NCBI GenBank assembly: GCA_035946735.1 | Contig: DASYYZ010000055.1 | Span: 124,001-188,000 of the forward strand | DNA length: 64,000 bases | DNA from: Gp13-AA77 sp035946735 | Lineage (GTDB): Bacteria; Acidobacteriota; Terriglobia; UBA7540 | Direction: 5' to 3' | Shown here: positions 1-8,705 of the stretch, piece after piece | Layout of the letters: every line of letters begins with the position of its first letter | Position numbering within the stretch: the stretch's first letter is position 1 | Translations under genes and position numbers: made by a program | Notes under the pieces: generated by a model | Database searches by the model: none | What the model was told of the DNA's origin: nothing | The model's input: only the letters and a program-made list of their open reading frames with translations

Positions 1-647
1 CGCTCGCTGCCCGGTTACAGAGTGTCCGGGAAGAAGAAAGGACTAAAGTGGCGCGTGAGATTCATGACGAACTGGGCCAGGCTTTGACGGCCATCAAGAT
101 CGACTTGAGCTCTTTGAGTCGCGAGCTGCCGGCAGATCAGAAACCAGCGTCTGAGTCCATCCTGAAACTGGTGGATGAGACGATTCAATCGGTGCGCCGA
201 ATCTCCACCGAACTCAGGCCGGCGATCCTCGACGCGGTGGGGCTGGTCGCTGCCGTCGAATGGGCGGCGGGCGATTTCGAGGGCCGCACCGGCACCAAGT
301 GCCAGTTGGACTTGCCGCAGGAAGATATCGCGATCGACCAGGAGCGCGCGACGGCGCTGTTTCGCATCTTTCAGGAGACGTTGACGAATGTAGTGCGTCA
401 TGCGAACGCGACCGTGGTGAGCGTGCGACTGGCCAAAGAGGATAGCAATCTGACCTTGAGAGTCCACGATAACGGGACAGGGGTCAGCGAAGAGCAACTT
501 TCGGCCGGCAGCTCCTTGGGAATCCTGGGAATCCGAGAGCGAGCTCTGCTGCTCGGAGGCGAACTCACCATTACCGGCGACCCAGGAGAGGGTACCACGG
601 TCCGAGTCCGAATTCCCGAGACCATACCACCAAAGGACATCAAGTGA
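1..647 (+). CDS. Sensor histidine kinase, NarX/HisKA_3 type (5' end outside window)
   Basis: Cytoplasmic part of a two-component sensor kinase that autophosphorylates on His and passes phosphate to the response regulator overlapping its end. The reading frame is open from base 3, so the GTG at 48 is an internal Val of the H-box region and not the start; the sensor part lies upstream of the window. The dimerisation H-box REIHDELGQ has its His codon at 63-65. The ATPase domain follows, with an N-box around FQETLTNVVRHA, a G1 box (VHDNGTG) and a G2 box (GILGIRERA). The HisKA_3 type pairs with LuxR-family regulators, which matches the next gene; the two overlap as GTGA. The signal sensed cannot be told. 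Confidence 0.9.
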   Translation, partial: LAARLQSVREEERTKVAREIHDELGQALTAIKIDLSSLSRELPADQKPASESILKLVDETIQSVRRISTELRPAILDAVGLVAAVEWAAGDFEGRTGTKCQLDLPQEDIAIDQERATALFRIFQETLTNVVRHANATVVSVRLAKEDSNLTLRVHDNGTGVSEEQLSAGSSLGILGIRERALLLGGELTITGDPGEGTTVRVRIPETIPPKDIK

Positions 648-1276
648 TCAGAATCCTGATTGCCGACGATCATGCCATCCTGCGCCGGGGATTGAAAGAG
701 ATCCTGGTGCGCGAGCTCAAAGACGTGATCGGTGGAGAAGCTGGGAATGCGCAAGAGGTTCTTTCCAAAGTGCAGAACCAGGACTGGGATCTCGTGATCC
801 TGGATGTGACGATGCCAGGACGAAGCGGACTTGACGTCCTCGCCGACCTCAAGAAGCTGCGCCCCAAACTCCCCGTGTTGGTCTTGAGCGTGCATCCCGA
901 AGGCCAATTAGGCAAGCGGGCGCTCAAAACCGGGGCCTCCGGGTACATGAACAAGGAGAGCGCACCCGAAGAATTGATCAAGGCCATCCGAAAAGTGCTG
1001 GCCGGAGGACGCTACGTGAGCCCCGCCCTTGGCGAAAAGCTTGCCTATGACCTTGATGTCCAGTCGGAGGGGCCTGCTCACGAGAAGCTTTCTCCCCGCG
1101 AATTCGAAGTGCTGCGGATGATCGCCTTGGGCAGAACCGTGACGCAGATCGCTGAGGAACTGCATCTGAGCGTGCCGACCGTGAGCACACATCGGGCGCA
1201 CATCCTGAACAAGACGAATATGACGACCACCGCCGAGCTGATCCGCTACGCATTGCTGCATCATCTCGCGGACTGA
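644..1276 (+). CDS. Response regulator, NarL/FixJ (LuxR HTH) family
   Basis: DNA-binding response regulator of 210 residues. The receiver domain (about 1-120) has an acidic cluster near residues 8-10 and the phospho-acceptor Asp54 in LVILDVTMPG. The LuxR-type helix-turn-helix spans about 148-205 (LSPREFEVL to VSTHRAHIL). It starts at a GTG overlapping the kinase stop, so translation is probably coupled. Target genes are not evident; the next genes downstream are on both strands and share no obvious function. Confidence 0.93.
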   Translation: MIRILIADDHAILRRGLKEILVRELKDVIGGEAGNAQEVLSKVQNQDWDLVILDVTMPGRSGLDVLADLKKLRPKLPVLVLSVHPEGQLGKRALKTGASGYMNKESAPEELIKAIRKVLAGGRYVSPALGEKLAYDLDVQSEGPAHEKLSPREFEVLRMIALGRTVTQIAEELHLSVPTVSTHRAHILNKTNMTTTAELIRYALLHHLAD

Positions 1277-1572
1277 CCCCGCAGGCGCTCTTTTTCCTCA
1301 CGCCGTGCGCAAGTTCCATCCGTGACGTCGTCAGGCGCCGCCAGACCTCGAAAAAACGAGGAGCGTGTCCCCAATTCTCTTATGCCAGAATCGTATTTCC
1401 GTCTATAGCGGCCTATCCCACACAAACAGGAAAATTTAGGAGGCGGCCCAGGGCAGTCCGGCGGTGCCGCGGCCGATCCGCTGCGGGCTAGATCAGCACG
1501 GGATTCGAAGCTGACGCTGGCCCAGTCAAGTAGCAGCAATTCATCACGATGGGAAAGGAGTCCCGCAGTTCG

Positions 1573-1761
1573 ATGACCGAGAAAGCCCACCTTACAATGT
1601 CGCCCTGGATCAAGGGACAATCCCTGCTTTACAAGTGCTCCTTGTGTGACCAAACGTTTGCTTTCCCCGAGGACCGAGCTTACAAGGAAGGAGCAGCCGA
1701 AGTGTGGGCAGCGTTTCTGGACCACGTCAAGGAACGGCACCCCCAGGGCGTCGAAAGTTGA
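1573..1761 (+). CDS. Small zinc-finger-like protein of unknown function
   Basis: Protein of 62 residues with a C-x2-C pair (YKCSLCDQTF) and a C-terminal H-x3-H (FLDHVKERHP), an arrangement like a C2H2 zinc finger with a long, charged insert. The start is uncertain. ATG 1573 has an AGGAG 12 bases upstream; an in-frame ATG at 1549 would add eight residues, and one at 1597 would begin just before the conserved-looking WIKGQSLLYKC segment. It could bind zinc and perhaps nucleic acid, but I do not recognise a named family. It stands alone between the response regulator and the convergent cyanase. Confidence 0.55.
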   Translation: MTEKAHLTMSPWIKGQSLLYKCSLCDQTFAFPEDRAYKEGAAEVWAAFLDHVKERHPQGVES

Positions 1762-1836
1762 GGGCCGACATACTGTTTTACCCTCAGCAGCCGAGTTCCT
1801 CCAGGCAAACACCTCTGTAATCCAACAATCGGACGT

Positions 1837-2280
1837 TCACCACTTGCGGTACGGGAGAAACTTACCGTTATAGGTGATGCTCACTCGGTCTCCGTGAGGA
1901 TCAGAGACGCGCTCGATGTCGAGCTCGAAATCGATCGCGCTCATGATTCCATCGCCGAACATTTCGTGAATCAAGGCCTTGATTGTTGTGCCGTACACCT
2001 GAGTGATCTCATGCAACCGGTAGATCAGCGGATCCACCGGCACGGGTCCGCCAAGCGAGCCTTTACTTGGACACTCTTGCAGCGTAGCGCTCACTTCCCT
2101 CGGCAGACCCAGGTAACTTACGACCAAAGCCGCCTCTTCCTCGCTCATGCTTGCCTGACCCAGCAGGGCGGCTGTTGTCCAGACCTTGTGCCGCTTCACG
2201 ACCGCAGCGATTTCCGCAAACGTCACGCTCTTGGCCCGTTTGGCCGCTAGAATCAGATTCGTCGCCTCTTCTCGTGTCAT
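1837..2280 (-). CDS. cynS: Cyanate hydratase (cyanase)
   Basis: Catalyses bicarbonate-dependent decomposition of cyanate to ammonia and CO2 through carbamate, giving detoxification and a nitrogen source. The 147-residue length fits the family. The catalytic triad aligns as Arg88, Glu91 (YRLHEIT) and Ser114 (GIMSAIDFE), the same spacing as Arg96/Glu99/Ser122 of the E. coli enzyme. An N-terminal helical DNA-binding-like domain precedes the active-site domain. The ATG at 2280 has a GGGAGG about nine bases upstream; the open frame runs 33 codons further but that part is not conserved-looking. There is no carbonic anhydrase (cynT), permease or cynR next to it, so this is a solitary cyanase lying just outside the tRNA-bounded segment. 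Confidence 0.95.
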   Translation of the reverse strand: MTREEATNLILAAKRAKSVTFAEIAAVVKRHKVWTTAALLGQASMSEEEAALVVSYLGLPREVSATLQECPSKGSLGGPVPVDPLIYRLHEITQVYGTTIKALIHEMFGDGIMSAIDFELDIERVSDPHGDRVSITYNGKFLPYRKW

Positions 2281-2462
2281 TTGAGACCGCCTCCCGGCTA
2301 ATGCCCTTGGCCATCGGTCCAGCACTATCCTGCCGTCGCTGTGAGCGGCCTTGGGCCTCTCGTATCTGCACCCAAACAAGCCAATTTTGACCCAGTTGTG
2401 CGGAAAATGGTAACCAACTGTCTAAGTTGAAAAAGGCTGAGTGGCGCTACTAGCAGATTAAG

Positions 2463-2508
2463 TTGGTGGGCCTGGGTAGAGTTGAACTACCGACCTCACC
2501 CTTATCAG
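2463..2508 (-). repeat. 46-bp duplicate of the tRNA-Ile 3' half (putative att site)
   Basis: Identical over 46 bases to 4080-4125, which is the intact tRNA-Ile from its anticodon loop through the 3' CCA plus one base. The identity stops exactly in the anticodon loop, a usual crossover point for tyrosine-recombinase integration into tRNA genes. The rest of the tRNA is absent: no GGGCCT acceptor strand and no matching D-arm follows, so the copy cannot be a tRNA. Weaker similarity to the other copy continues about 55-70 bases on the 3' side of both copies (for example a shared ACCAACTG). Confidence 0.75.
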
Positions 2509-2947
2509 TTGTAAGAGAGATAGGCTAGACGCCAATTACCACCACTTGCGGGAACCCGCCATTTATGCCGGTGGGGAAGGGCTAGGGCCATGTTCTTCCT
2601 TACCGGCACCTACCATCACGTTTGATCTGGGTGTGCATCAAAATGTGCACCAAATTTCGAGGATGTGGCTCGGGACTGCCAGCACCCGAGCCGGACCCCT
2701 TACCCCACACAGGCTAGATGACGTTGGGGGTGTCGGGCGCCAGTGGCCTTTCCGCAGCGAATGCGCATAAAATTGAAAATGTGTCCGTCCGCTTGCCGCC
2801 TTTTTGCGTTCCCGTGGCCGGCGCTCGCACAGAATCGCCTTGTGGCGCGTGATCCGCACGCCGGGCGGAAAAGGGGCACGCCTTGCCGGCCGAACGACTC
2901 TGGGGCATCCTGGCCCTGGGCCCTAACTCAAATCGGTGGAGGTCACT
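2509..2947. other. Non-coding stretch inside the tRNA-bounded segment
   Basis: No open frame here looks like a gene. A small inverted repeat (GTGCA, 8-base gap, TGCAC) lies near 2633-2650 and a related sequence recurs near 4014-4032 by the other tRNA copy. The end of the stretch carries the GGAGG ribosome binding site of the following gene at about 2938-2942. Confidence 0.5.
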
Positions 2948-3844
2948 GTGAGGAAGCTTGGCGTGCTTTTGTTGCTGACGCTGATTGTCATCGTGTGCCG
3001 ATCCGCTGCCCCTCAAGAGCAAAGCGCGGCGCCACAAACTGCGCGGGTAAGCGCTGAGGCAGGGTCGGCTCCCCGGGAGCCAGCACCGTCCGATGCAGTT
3101 AGCGCCAGCGTGAACTGCCGCGGCACTCGAGCCGCGCTGGCCGTATTCGCAGAACCGGCCGCTGACAATATAATCGGGGCCTTCACCTGCGGTGAATCCG
3201 TATCGGTCCTGAAGAAAAACGTAGGGCCCGAGGGCCGAATGGCCGAAGTGCGAACCGACGACGGCAAGGACGTCTACGTTGATCAGGCGTTCCTCAATCT
3301 TCCCGCGTCTCATTCCGCCGAGGCGGCCGCGCCGTTAGTGCCAAAAGAGCCGGGACTCTACACGCTAGGTTCCGGCGACAGCAAGCTGCAGCGCATTGAA
3401 GGCAGGGTCACCTCGTTCGAACGCAGTGGCAGCCGCCTTGCCTCGGCAGCTACAGTCGGTATTCACGCGGCCAGGACCAACACCCAGATTCCGGGCGAGC
3501 ATGCACATGTCACGCTGAGCCCGACGCCGGGTTTCTACTTCCGGACGGATTCCCGGAGCGAAGTGGAGGAAGAGGGTCTGGATTTGGTTTTGACACGCAT
3601 GACCGTTAAGCACGGGCGCCGTCAGTTCGAAGTTGCGGCTCAGGGAATCTGGCGGTCTAGCAAGGGTATTTCCGTCCGCCATCAGATAGACTTCGATGCC
3701 AGCGAAGTTGAGGCTGGACTTTACAGAATCGTGCCTGCGCAGAAATTGCAGGAAGGCCAATATGCCTTCTACATGTTGCGGGGAGAGGAGCACGCCTCCG
3801 TGATGGCCGGGAGGGGCTTTGTGTACGATTTCCAGGTCGAATAG
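2948..3844 (+). CDS. Secreted protein with SH3-like domain, unknown function
   Basis: 298 residues. The N-terminus has a basic start and a strongly hydrophobic stretch (LLLLTLIVIV) followed by Cys, so it is exported, possibly as a lipoprotein although the lipobox (VIVC) is poor. A low-complexity Ala/Pro/Ser linker follows. Residues about 50-115 resemble a bacterial SH3-like fold (CGESVSVLKK, VYVDQAFL). The C-terminal 150 residues contain a beta-rich module ending in YRIVPAQKLQEGQYAFYML and YDFQVE, a pattern I associate with acidobacterial hypothetical proteins but cannot name. I chose GTG 2948 because GGAGG sits five bases upstream; GTG 2936 is the longer alternative. It is the only gene in the tRNA-bounded segment. 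Confidence 0.75.
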   Translation: MRKLGVLLLLTLIVIVCRSAAPQEQSAAPQTARVSAEAGSAPREPAPSDAVSASVNCRGTRAALAVFAEPAADNIIGAFTCGESVSVLKKNVGPEGRMAEVRTDDGKDVYVDQAFLNLPASHSAEAAAPLVPKEPGLYTLGSGDSKLQRIEGRVTSFERSGSRLASAATVGIHAARTNTQIPGEHAHVTLSPTPGFYFRTDSRSEVEEEGLDLVLTRMTVKHGRRQFEVAAQGIWRSSKGISVRHQIDFDASEVEAGLYRIVPAQKLQEGQYAFYMLRGEEHASVMAGRGFVYDFQVE

Positions 3845-4080
3845 AGGGTCCCTTACCGCCCGCCACAGGACTGATTAACGGGCACGGGCCATCGATATCG
3901 GCCATCTCAGCCGAAGGATGATCGAACATTATTCGCACATTCGGATGGAAGCCAAGCGGACGGCCTTGGACGCGATCGCTGAGTCACCAAAACAGGATGC
4001 GATTGCGAGTGCTATGCACTAGAATGTGCACCAACTGCCGGAAGGTGAAAAGGTGAGTGTGACTAACTCACTGAATTGAT

Positions 4081-4157
4081 TGGTGGGCCTGGGTAGAGTT
4101 GAACTACCGACCTCACCCTTATCAGGGGTGCGCTCTAGCCACCTGAGCTACAGGCCC
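4081..4157 (-). tRNA. tRNA-Ile(GAU)
   Basis: 77 bases with an encoded CCA. Acceptor stem GGGCCTG pairs with CAGGCCC. The D-arm is GCTC...GAGC, the anticodon stem CACCC/GGGTG has loop CTGATAA with anticodon GAU, and the T-arm is GGTAG/CTACC around TTCAACT. Its 3' half is duplicated at 2463-2508. It stands alone, not in an rRNA operon. Confidence 0.97.
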
Positions 4158-4285
4158 TCAGCTTCGGCTGATGCTTACCGCAGTCGGATCGAGGGATCGC
4201 TACAAGTATAGGCAGAGCGCGTGGCGTGCGCAAGCTCCGGACGGCTACAAGCCGCGACATGCCAGCAAGAAAGCCGGCGCCGCGC

Positions 4286-6703
4286 TCAGTGGGGCAGCCC
4301 CACAGGGACCTCAGACACCACAGGCTCCGCAGCGGGCCGCGTAGCTTCCGCCGTTTCCGTCTCCAGAGCTTGGTCCACAACCTCGTGGATGCTGCGGGCG
4401 AAATGGACCTCCAACCCCTCGAGCAATTCCGGCGTCAGATCTTCCCGGAGGTTGGGTTCGTTCTCGGCTGGAAGGAAGACCTCCGACACTCCGGCCCGTT
4501 TAGCAGCCAGCACCTTCTCCTTGATGCCGCCTACTGGCAGCACTTGCCCGCTTAGCATAATCTCGCCCGTCATGGCGACGCGAGGGCGCAAAAGCCGTTT
4601 CGTGAGCGCCGAAACGAGAGACGTTACCATCGTCACACCGGCCGAAGGTCCGTCTTTGGGGATGGCGCCCGCCGGAACGTGAATGTGAATGTCGTGATCC
4701 TTGAAAAAGTCCGGATCGATGTTGTATTCGAGCGCGTGGCTGCGCACCCATGCCAGCGCCGCCTGCATCGACTCCTGCATCACCTGGCCCACGTGGCCGG
4801 TCATGGTGAAGTTCTTTCCGCCTTTCATCACCGTGGTCTCGATGAAGAGCACGTCGCCTCCGCTCGGAGTCCAGGCCAGACCCACGGCCACGCCGGGTTT
4901 CCGGGTACGCTCGATCAGTTCGGCGTCGAGGCGGAACCTCGGAACACCGAGATCGGCAGCGAGTGTCACCGCCGTTACGACCAGTTTCTCGTTTGCACCC
5001 TCGGCGATGCGGCGCGCCTGCTTGCGGCACACCGTCGCAATCTCCCGCTCGAGGTTCCTCACGCCGGCTTCGCGCGTGTAGCTGCGGATGATGTGGCCCA
5101 CAGCTTCGCGCGTAAACTCGATCTGTTCGTTCTCCTTGATGCCGTTTGCTTCCGTCTGTTTCGGGATAAGGTGGCGAAACGCGATCTCCACCTTCTCTTC
5201 CTCCGTGTAACCTTGCAGCTCGAGCACTTCCATGCGATCGAGCAGCGCCGGCGGGATAGTGTCGAGCACGTTGGCCGTGCAAATGAAGAGCACGCGAGAG
5301 AGATCAAACTGCACGTCCAGGTAGTTGTCGCGAAAATGCGAATTCTGCTCCGGATCCAGCACTTCGAGAAGCGCGGAAGACGGATCGCCACGGAAGTCGC
5401 GCCCGATCTTGTCGACCTCGTCGAGCACGAACACCGGATCGCGCGCTTCGACGCGCCGAACGCCCTGGATAATCTGGCCAGGCAAGGCGCCGATATAGGT
5501 GCGGCGATGACCGCGGACCTCAGCTTCGTCGTGGATGCCTCCGAGCGAGATGCGCACGAACTTGCGATCGAGCGCCCGCGCCACGGATTTTGCCAGCGAG
5601 GTCTTGCCCACGCCGGGCGGTCCCACCAGGCAAAGGATCGGTCCCTTCATCTCCGGCTTCAGTTTCAGCACGGCCAGGTAATCCAGGATCCGTTCCTTAG
5701 GCTTTTCCAGATCGTAGTGATCGGCATTGAGCACTTCGCGAGCCTTGGCGAGGTCCACCTTGAGTTCGGTGAACTTGTTCCAGGGGAGGGCCACAAGCCA
5801 GTCAAGGTACGTGCGAGTGACGTGATAATCGGCGGCCGCAGGCGACATGCGCGCGAGGCGCTTCAGCTCGCGACTGGCTTCCTTGTAAGCCTCCTCGCTC
5901 ATGCTCGCCGCTTCGATCTTCTGGCGCAGCTCCTCGATTTCCGCCTGCTCGTTTTCCTCGCCGAGCTCACGCTGAATGGCCTTCATCTGCTCGCGCAGGT
6001 AGTAGTCGCGCTGGCTCTGCGTCACTTGATCCTGCACGTCCGACTGGATCTTCGACCTAAGTTGCTGAACCTCGACCTCCCGGGCCAACTGCTTCATCAG
6101 GCGGTCCAGACGCCCCTTGAGATCGAGACTCTCCAGCAACTCTTGGCGCTCGGTGTTGGAGATCGAGGGCAGATTGGCGGCGATGAAGTCCGCCAGGCGC
6201 GACGGATCTTCGATGTTCATGGCCACCGTCTGTAGGTCGTCCGAAAGCGTCGGCGAAAGCTGCACCACCTGCTGGAAGAGGGCGGTCACGCTCCGAACCA
6301 AGGCCTCAAAGTCGGCCTCTTTCGGCTCCGCCATGATGTCCTGCAGGGGTCGAACGCGAGCGCGGAGGAAAGGCTCCGTCTGCACAACTTCATCCAGCGC
6401 GATGCGCTGCAACCCTTCCACGAAGATGAAGAGGCTTTGGCTCGGCAGCTTGATGATCTTGTGCACGAAGGCCGCAGTGCCGATCTGAAACAGGTCCGCA
6501 GGCTGCGGATTCTCCACCCGCGGGTCGCGCTGCGAGATGACGCCGATCAGCTTCTCCTCGTCCTTGAGTTCGCTGATCAGCTTGAGAGAACTCTCGCGAC
6601 CAACAGTCAGCGGCAGGATCGCGTTCGGGAACAGCACCGTATCGCGCACTGGCAGGATCGGCAGTTCGTTAAAATCAGTCGGTCTTTTTGTTTTCGAAGC
6701 CAC
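4286..6703 (-). CDS. lon: ATP-dependent protease Lon
   Basis: Cytoplasmic AAA+ serine protease that degrades misfolded and short-lived regulatory proteins. It has 805 residues, the usual size for bacterial LonA. An N-terminal substrate-binding LON domain (about 13-210, LPILPVRDTVLFP) is followed by a coiled-coil segment. The AAA+ module has Walker A GPPGVGKTS near 357-365 and Walker B VFVLDEVDK. The C-terminal protease domain has the catalytic Ser in KDGPSAGV (near 683) and the Lys in GGIKEKVLAAK. The start is GTG, with AGGTGG about ten bases upstream. No heat-shock operator (CIRCE) was seen upstream. A monocistronic gene. Confidence 0.97.
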   Translation of the reverse strand: MASKTKRPTDFNELPILPVRDTVLFPNAILPLTVGRESSLKLISELKDEEKLIGVISQRDPRVENPQPADLFQIGTAAFVHKIIKLPSQSLFIFVEGLQRIALDEVVQTEPFLRARVRPLQDIMAEPKEADFEALVRSVTALFQQVVQLSPTLSDDLQTVAMNIEDPSRLADFIAANLPSISNTERQELLESLDLKGRLDRLMKQLAREVEVQQLRSKIQSDVQDQVTQSQRDYYLREQMKAIQRELGEENEQAEIEELRQKIEAASMSEEAYKEASRELKRLARMSPAAADYHVTRTYLDWLVALPWNKFTELKVDLAKAREVLNADHYDLEKPKERILDYLAVLKLKPEMKGPILCLVGPPGVGKTSLAKSVARALDRKFVRISLGGIHDEAEVRGHRRTYIGALPGQIIQGVRRVEARDPVFVLDEVDKIGRDFRGDPSSALLEVLDPEQNSHFRDNYLDVQFDLSRVLFICTANVLDTIPPALLDRMEVLELQGYTEEEKVEIAFRHLIPKQTEANGIKENEQIEFTREAVGHIIRSYTREAGVRNLEREIATVCRKQARRIAEGANEKLVVTAVTLAADLGVPRFRLDAELIERTRKPGVAVGLAWTPSGGDVLFIETTVMKGGKNFTMTGHVGQVMQESMQAALAWVRSHALEYNIDPDFFKDHDIHIHVPAGAIPKDGPSAGVTMVTSLVSALTKRLLRPRVAMTGEIMLSGQVLPVGGIKEKVLAAKRAGVSEVFLPAENEPNLREDLTPELLEGLEVHFARSIHEVVDQALETETAEATRPAAEPVVSEVPVGLPH

Positions 6704-6945
6704 GGCTTATATCCACCTCGGATGACGGCATTGAAGGTTGCGCATGAGATTGCAGACCGCTCTGCTTTTCAACCTTCCATGCTTCAACTGCAACACACAG
6801 ACTCGCTATTTTCCAGGGATTGCAACAGTACAACAATTTGATGCCGATTTACTACCCCGTAAGTCGGCCCCTGTTAACTTAGATGCCGGACGCTTCGGGA
6901 GTGATACTGGAACGTCGCCCGCTGCGGTGAGATGCCCTGTTGAGC

Positions 6946-7043
6946 ATTGCAAAATACAGGGACGACCGCTGCTGTAGCGCCGGTCTGCGACCGGCGTCTT
7001 TCGCCGCTCATAGAGCGGCGCTACCGTCACTGTATTTTGCAAT
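6946..7043. repeat. 98-bp nested palindromic (REP-like) element
   Basis: A perfect 14-bp outer inverted repeat (6946-6959 and 7030-7043, arms ATTGCAAAATACAG and its complement) encloses two adjacent perfect 8-bp hairpins with 3-base loops: 6978-6996 (arms CGCCGGTC/GACCGGCG) and 7002-7020 (CGCCGCTC/GAGCGGCG). A GTAGCG/CGCTAC pair (6974-6979, 7019-7024) closes both. The whole folds as a three-way-junction cruciform. It lies 23 bases after the stop of the minus-strand FAD oxidoreductase, so in the transcript it would form the operon end. It is probably a dispersed repeat that also acts as a 3' structure; there is no U-tract. Confidence 0.85.
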
Positions 7044-7066
7044 CCTTCATAATTGGCGCTGACAAG

Positions 7067-8671
7067 TCACGAACGGCGGCGCTTTTTCCAATCCCTCAAG
7101 AACTCGCGTGCTGCGTTCGCACCCGAGGCGCCGCTGAGACCGACTCCAGGATGAGTGCCCGAACCGCACAGGTAAAGACCCCACAGCGGCGTGCGGTAAG
7201 CGGCCCAGCCGAGCAGGGGACGCAGGCTGAAAAGTTGATCGAGCGCCAATTCGCCATGAAAAATGTGGCCGCCGGTCAGGCCGAGCTGATCTTCAAGATC
7301 GAGTGGCGTGATGACCTGACGATGAAGGACGAGGCTGGGCAGGTCCGGCGCATAGCGGCCCAATGTCTGGATTATAGCCGCACCCAGATTCTCGCGCTGC
7401 GCGTTCCAGTCGGTTCCGCGAAGCTGGAAAGGAGTGAACTGAGCATAGATTGACATCACGTGCTGACCCGGAGAGGCCAGCGTTGGATCAGACAATGAAG
7501 GAATCACCGCCTCCAGGTAAGGTTCAGCCGAAAACCCGCCGTACTTGGAGGCATCAAAGGCGCGTTCGAGGTAGTCAATCTCCGGACCGATGTGGATGCG
7601 CCCGGTAAGCGCGCTGCCGCCGTCCGGCGTTTGGGCTACGGCAGTGAAAGACGGCAGACCTGCCAGCGCCAGGTTGACTTTAGCAAGCACGCCTTTGCAA
7701 CGGTAGTTTTGCACTCGACCGATGAACTGGGGCTCCAGATTGGCAGGCCCCACCAATCCAAGAAAGGTTCGCTTCGGGTCGACCCCGGAGATCACTGCCG
7801 AACCTGGAATCTCTTCTCCGCTCTGGAGGGTCACTCCGGTGACCGCGCCATCCCGAACATTGATCCCGGCCACGGCGGCATTGGTGCGAATCTCAGCACC
7901 GGCACGGGTGGCGGCCCCGGCCATAGCGCTTGCCAGTTTTCCCATGCCGCCCCGCACAAACCACACTCCGGAGGTAGGCTCGGGATCGAATGCCGCACGC
8001 AAGAGCAGGAGTGCGCCTGACCCCGCCGACCATGGTCCGAGCCCTGCTCCGAAGATTCCGCGCGAAGCTATGACTGCACGCAATGGCTCTGACTCGAACC
8101 ACTCGGCGACGAGATCAGCCACCGCCATCGGGCCCCAGCGCAGCAATCGGAACATGTCCCGCGAGCCGAGGCCCCGCAGCGCCCGGCCGGCGCCGAGCAG
8201 GGCCCACAGGTCTCCCGGCACAGCCGCACCGAGGCCCGGCGCAGTCTTGTGCATGAGCGGCGCGAGAACACCTGCGAGCCTCGCGACCACGCCGGCAAAT
8301 TCGGGATATCTCTCAGCGTCTCGCTTCGAAAACCGTGCGATTGATTGCGCCGCTCGCGCCGTATCGCGATAGAGAACAAGCGCCCGGCCATCATCGAGGG
8401 GCGCGAAAACGGCGGGGTCGGCCCGGATCATTTCCAGTCCGAGCCGGGCCAAATCCATGTCTCGCACAATTCGCGGGCTGAGCGAAGCTGCGGCGTGGGC
8501 GTACGTCGAGATGCGAAATCCAGCGTGAAACTCCTCGGTAGCCGCAGCGCCGCCCGGCACCGGCCGCTGCTCAAGGACTAGCGGATGCAGTCCGGCTCGC
8601 CCGAGGTAGAAAGCCGTCACGAGCGCGTTGTGTCCGGCACCGATTATGATGACATCGCGGCTGGTTGGCAT
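7067..8671 (-). CDS. FAD-dependent oxidoreductase, phytoene desaturase/PYROXD2 family (copy 2)
   Basis: Amine-oxidase/CrtI-fold flavoprotein of 534 residues. The N-terminal dinucleotide-binding motif is DVIIIGAGHNALV, followed by LVLEQRPVPGGAA. The C-terminal FAD-contact region is YLCGSGTHPGVGLSGASG. The GAGHN...GGAA and C-terminal G(S)GTHPG patterns fit the PYROXD2-like branch rather than true phytoene desaturases, and no carotenoid genes are nearby, so the substrate is unknown. It lies 34 bases after its paralogue (8706-10295) and is presumably cotranscribed. ATG 8671 puts the start just before the FAD motif; a TTG at 8695 would add eight residues. Confidence 0.85.
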   Translation of the reverse strand: MPTSRDVIIIGAGHNALVTAFYLGRAGLHPLVLEQRPVPGGAAATEEFHAGFRISTYAHAAASLSPRIVRDMDLARLGLEMIRADPAVFAPLDDGRALVLYRDTARAAQSIARFSKRDAERYPEFAGVVARLAGVLAPLMHKTAPGLGAAVPGDLWALLGAGRALRGLGSRDMFRLLRWGPMAVADLVAEWFESEPLRAVIASRGIFGAGLGPWSAGSGALLLLRAAFDPEPTSGVWFVRGGMGKLASAMAGAATRAGAEIRTNAAVAGINVRDGAVTGVTLQSGEEIPGSAVISGVDPKRTFLGLVGPANLEPQFIGRVQNYRCKGVLAKVNLALAGLPSFTAVAQTPDGGSALTGRIHIGPEIDYLERAFDASKYGGFSAEPYLEAVIPSLSDPTLASPGQHVMSIYAQFTPFQLRGTDWNAQRENLGAAIIQTLGRYAPDLPSLVLHRQVITPLDLEDQLGLTGGHIFHGELALDQLFSLRPLLGWAAYRTPLWGLYLCGSGTHPGVGLSGASGANAAREFLRDWKKRRRS

Positions 8672-8705
8672 GGCAGGGACAGCAGTGACTTCCAACTTCT
8701 TCGTC

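Larger units (their letters stand above)
2463..4125. mobile_element. Putative mini-island or remnant bounded by tRNA-Ile repeats
   Basis: The two 46-bp direct repeats at 2463-2508 and 4080-4125 enclose about 1.57 kb, in the orientation expected for an element integrated at the 3' end of the minus-strand tRNA-Ile gene, which stays intact at the right edge. Inside is one secreted-protein gene (2948-3844) and more than 400 bp of non-coding DNA; no integrase or excisionase can be read. It may be a decayed island, a non-autonomous element, or a simple segmental duplication of the tRNA region. Confidence 0.4.

Noticed and set aside
48..50. GTG as start codon of the first histidine kinase
   Set aside because: It lies inside the H-box region and the frame is open to the window edge, so the gene is truncated at 5'.
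2463..2540. Second complete tRNA-Ile
   Set aside because: Only the 3' half matches; there is no acceptor partner. An alternative stem can be drawn but lacks U33 and the acceptor pairing.
4679..6235. 518-codon frame antisense to lon
   Set aside because: Composition is an artefact of Lon codon use; it contains no recognisable domain.
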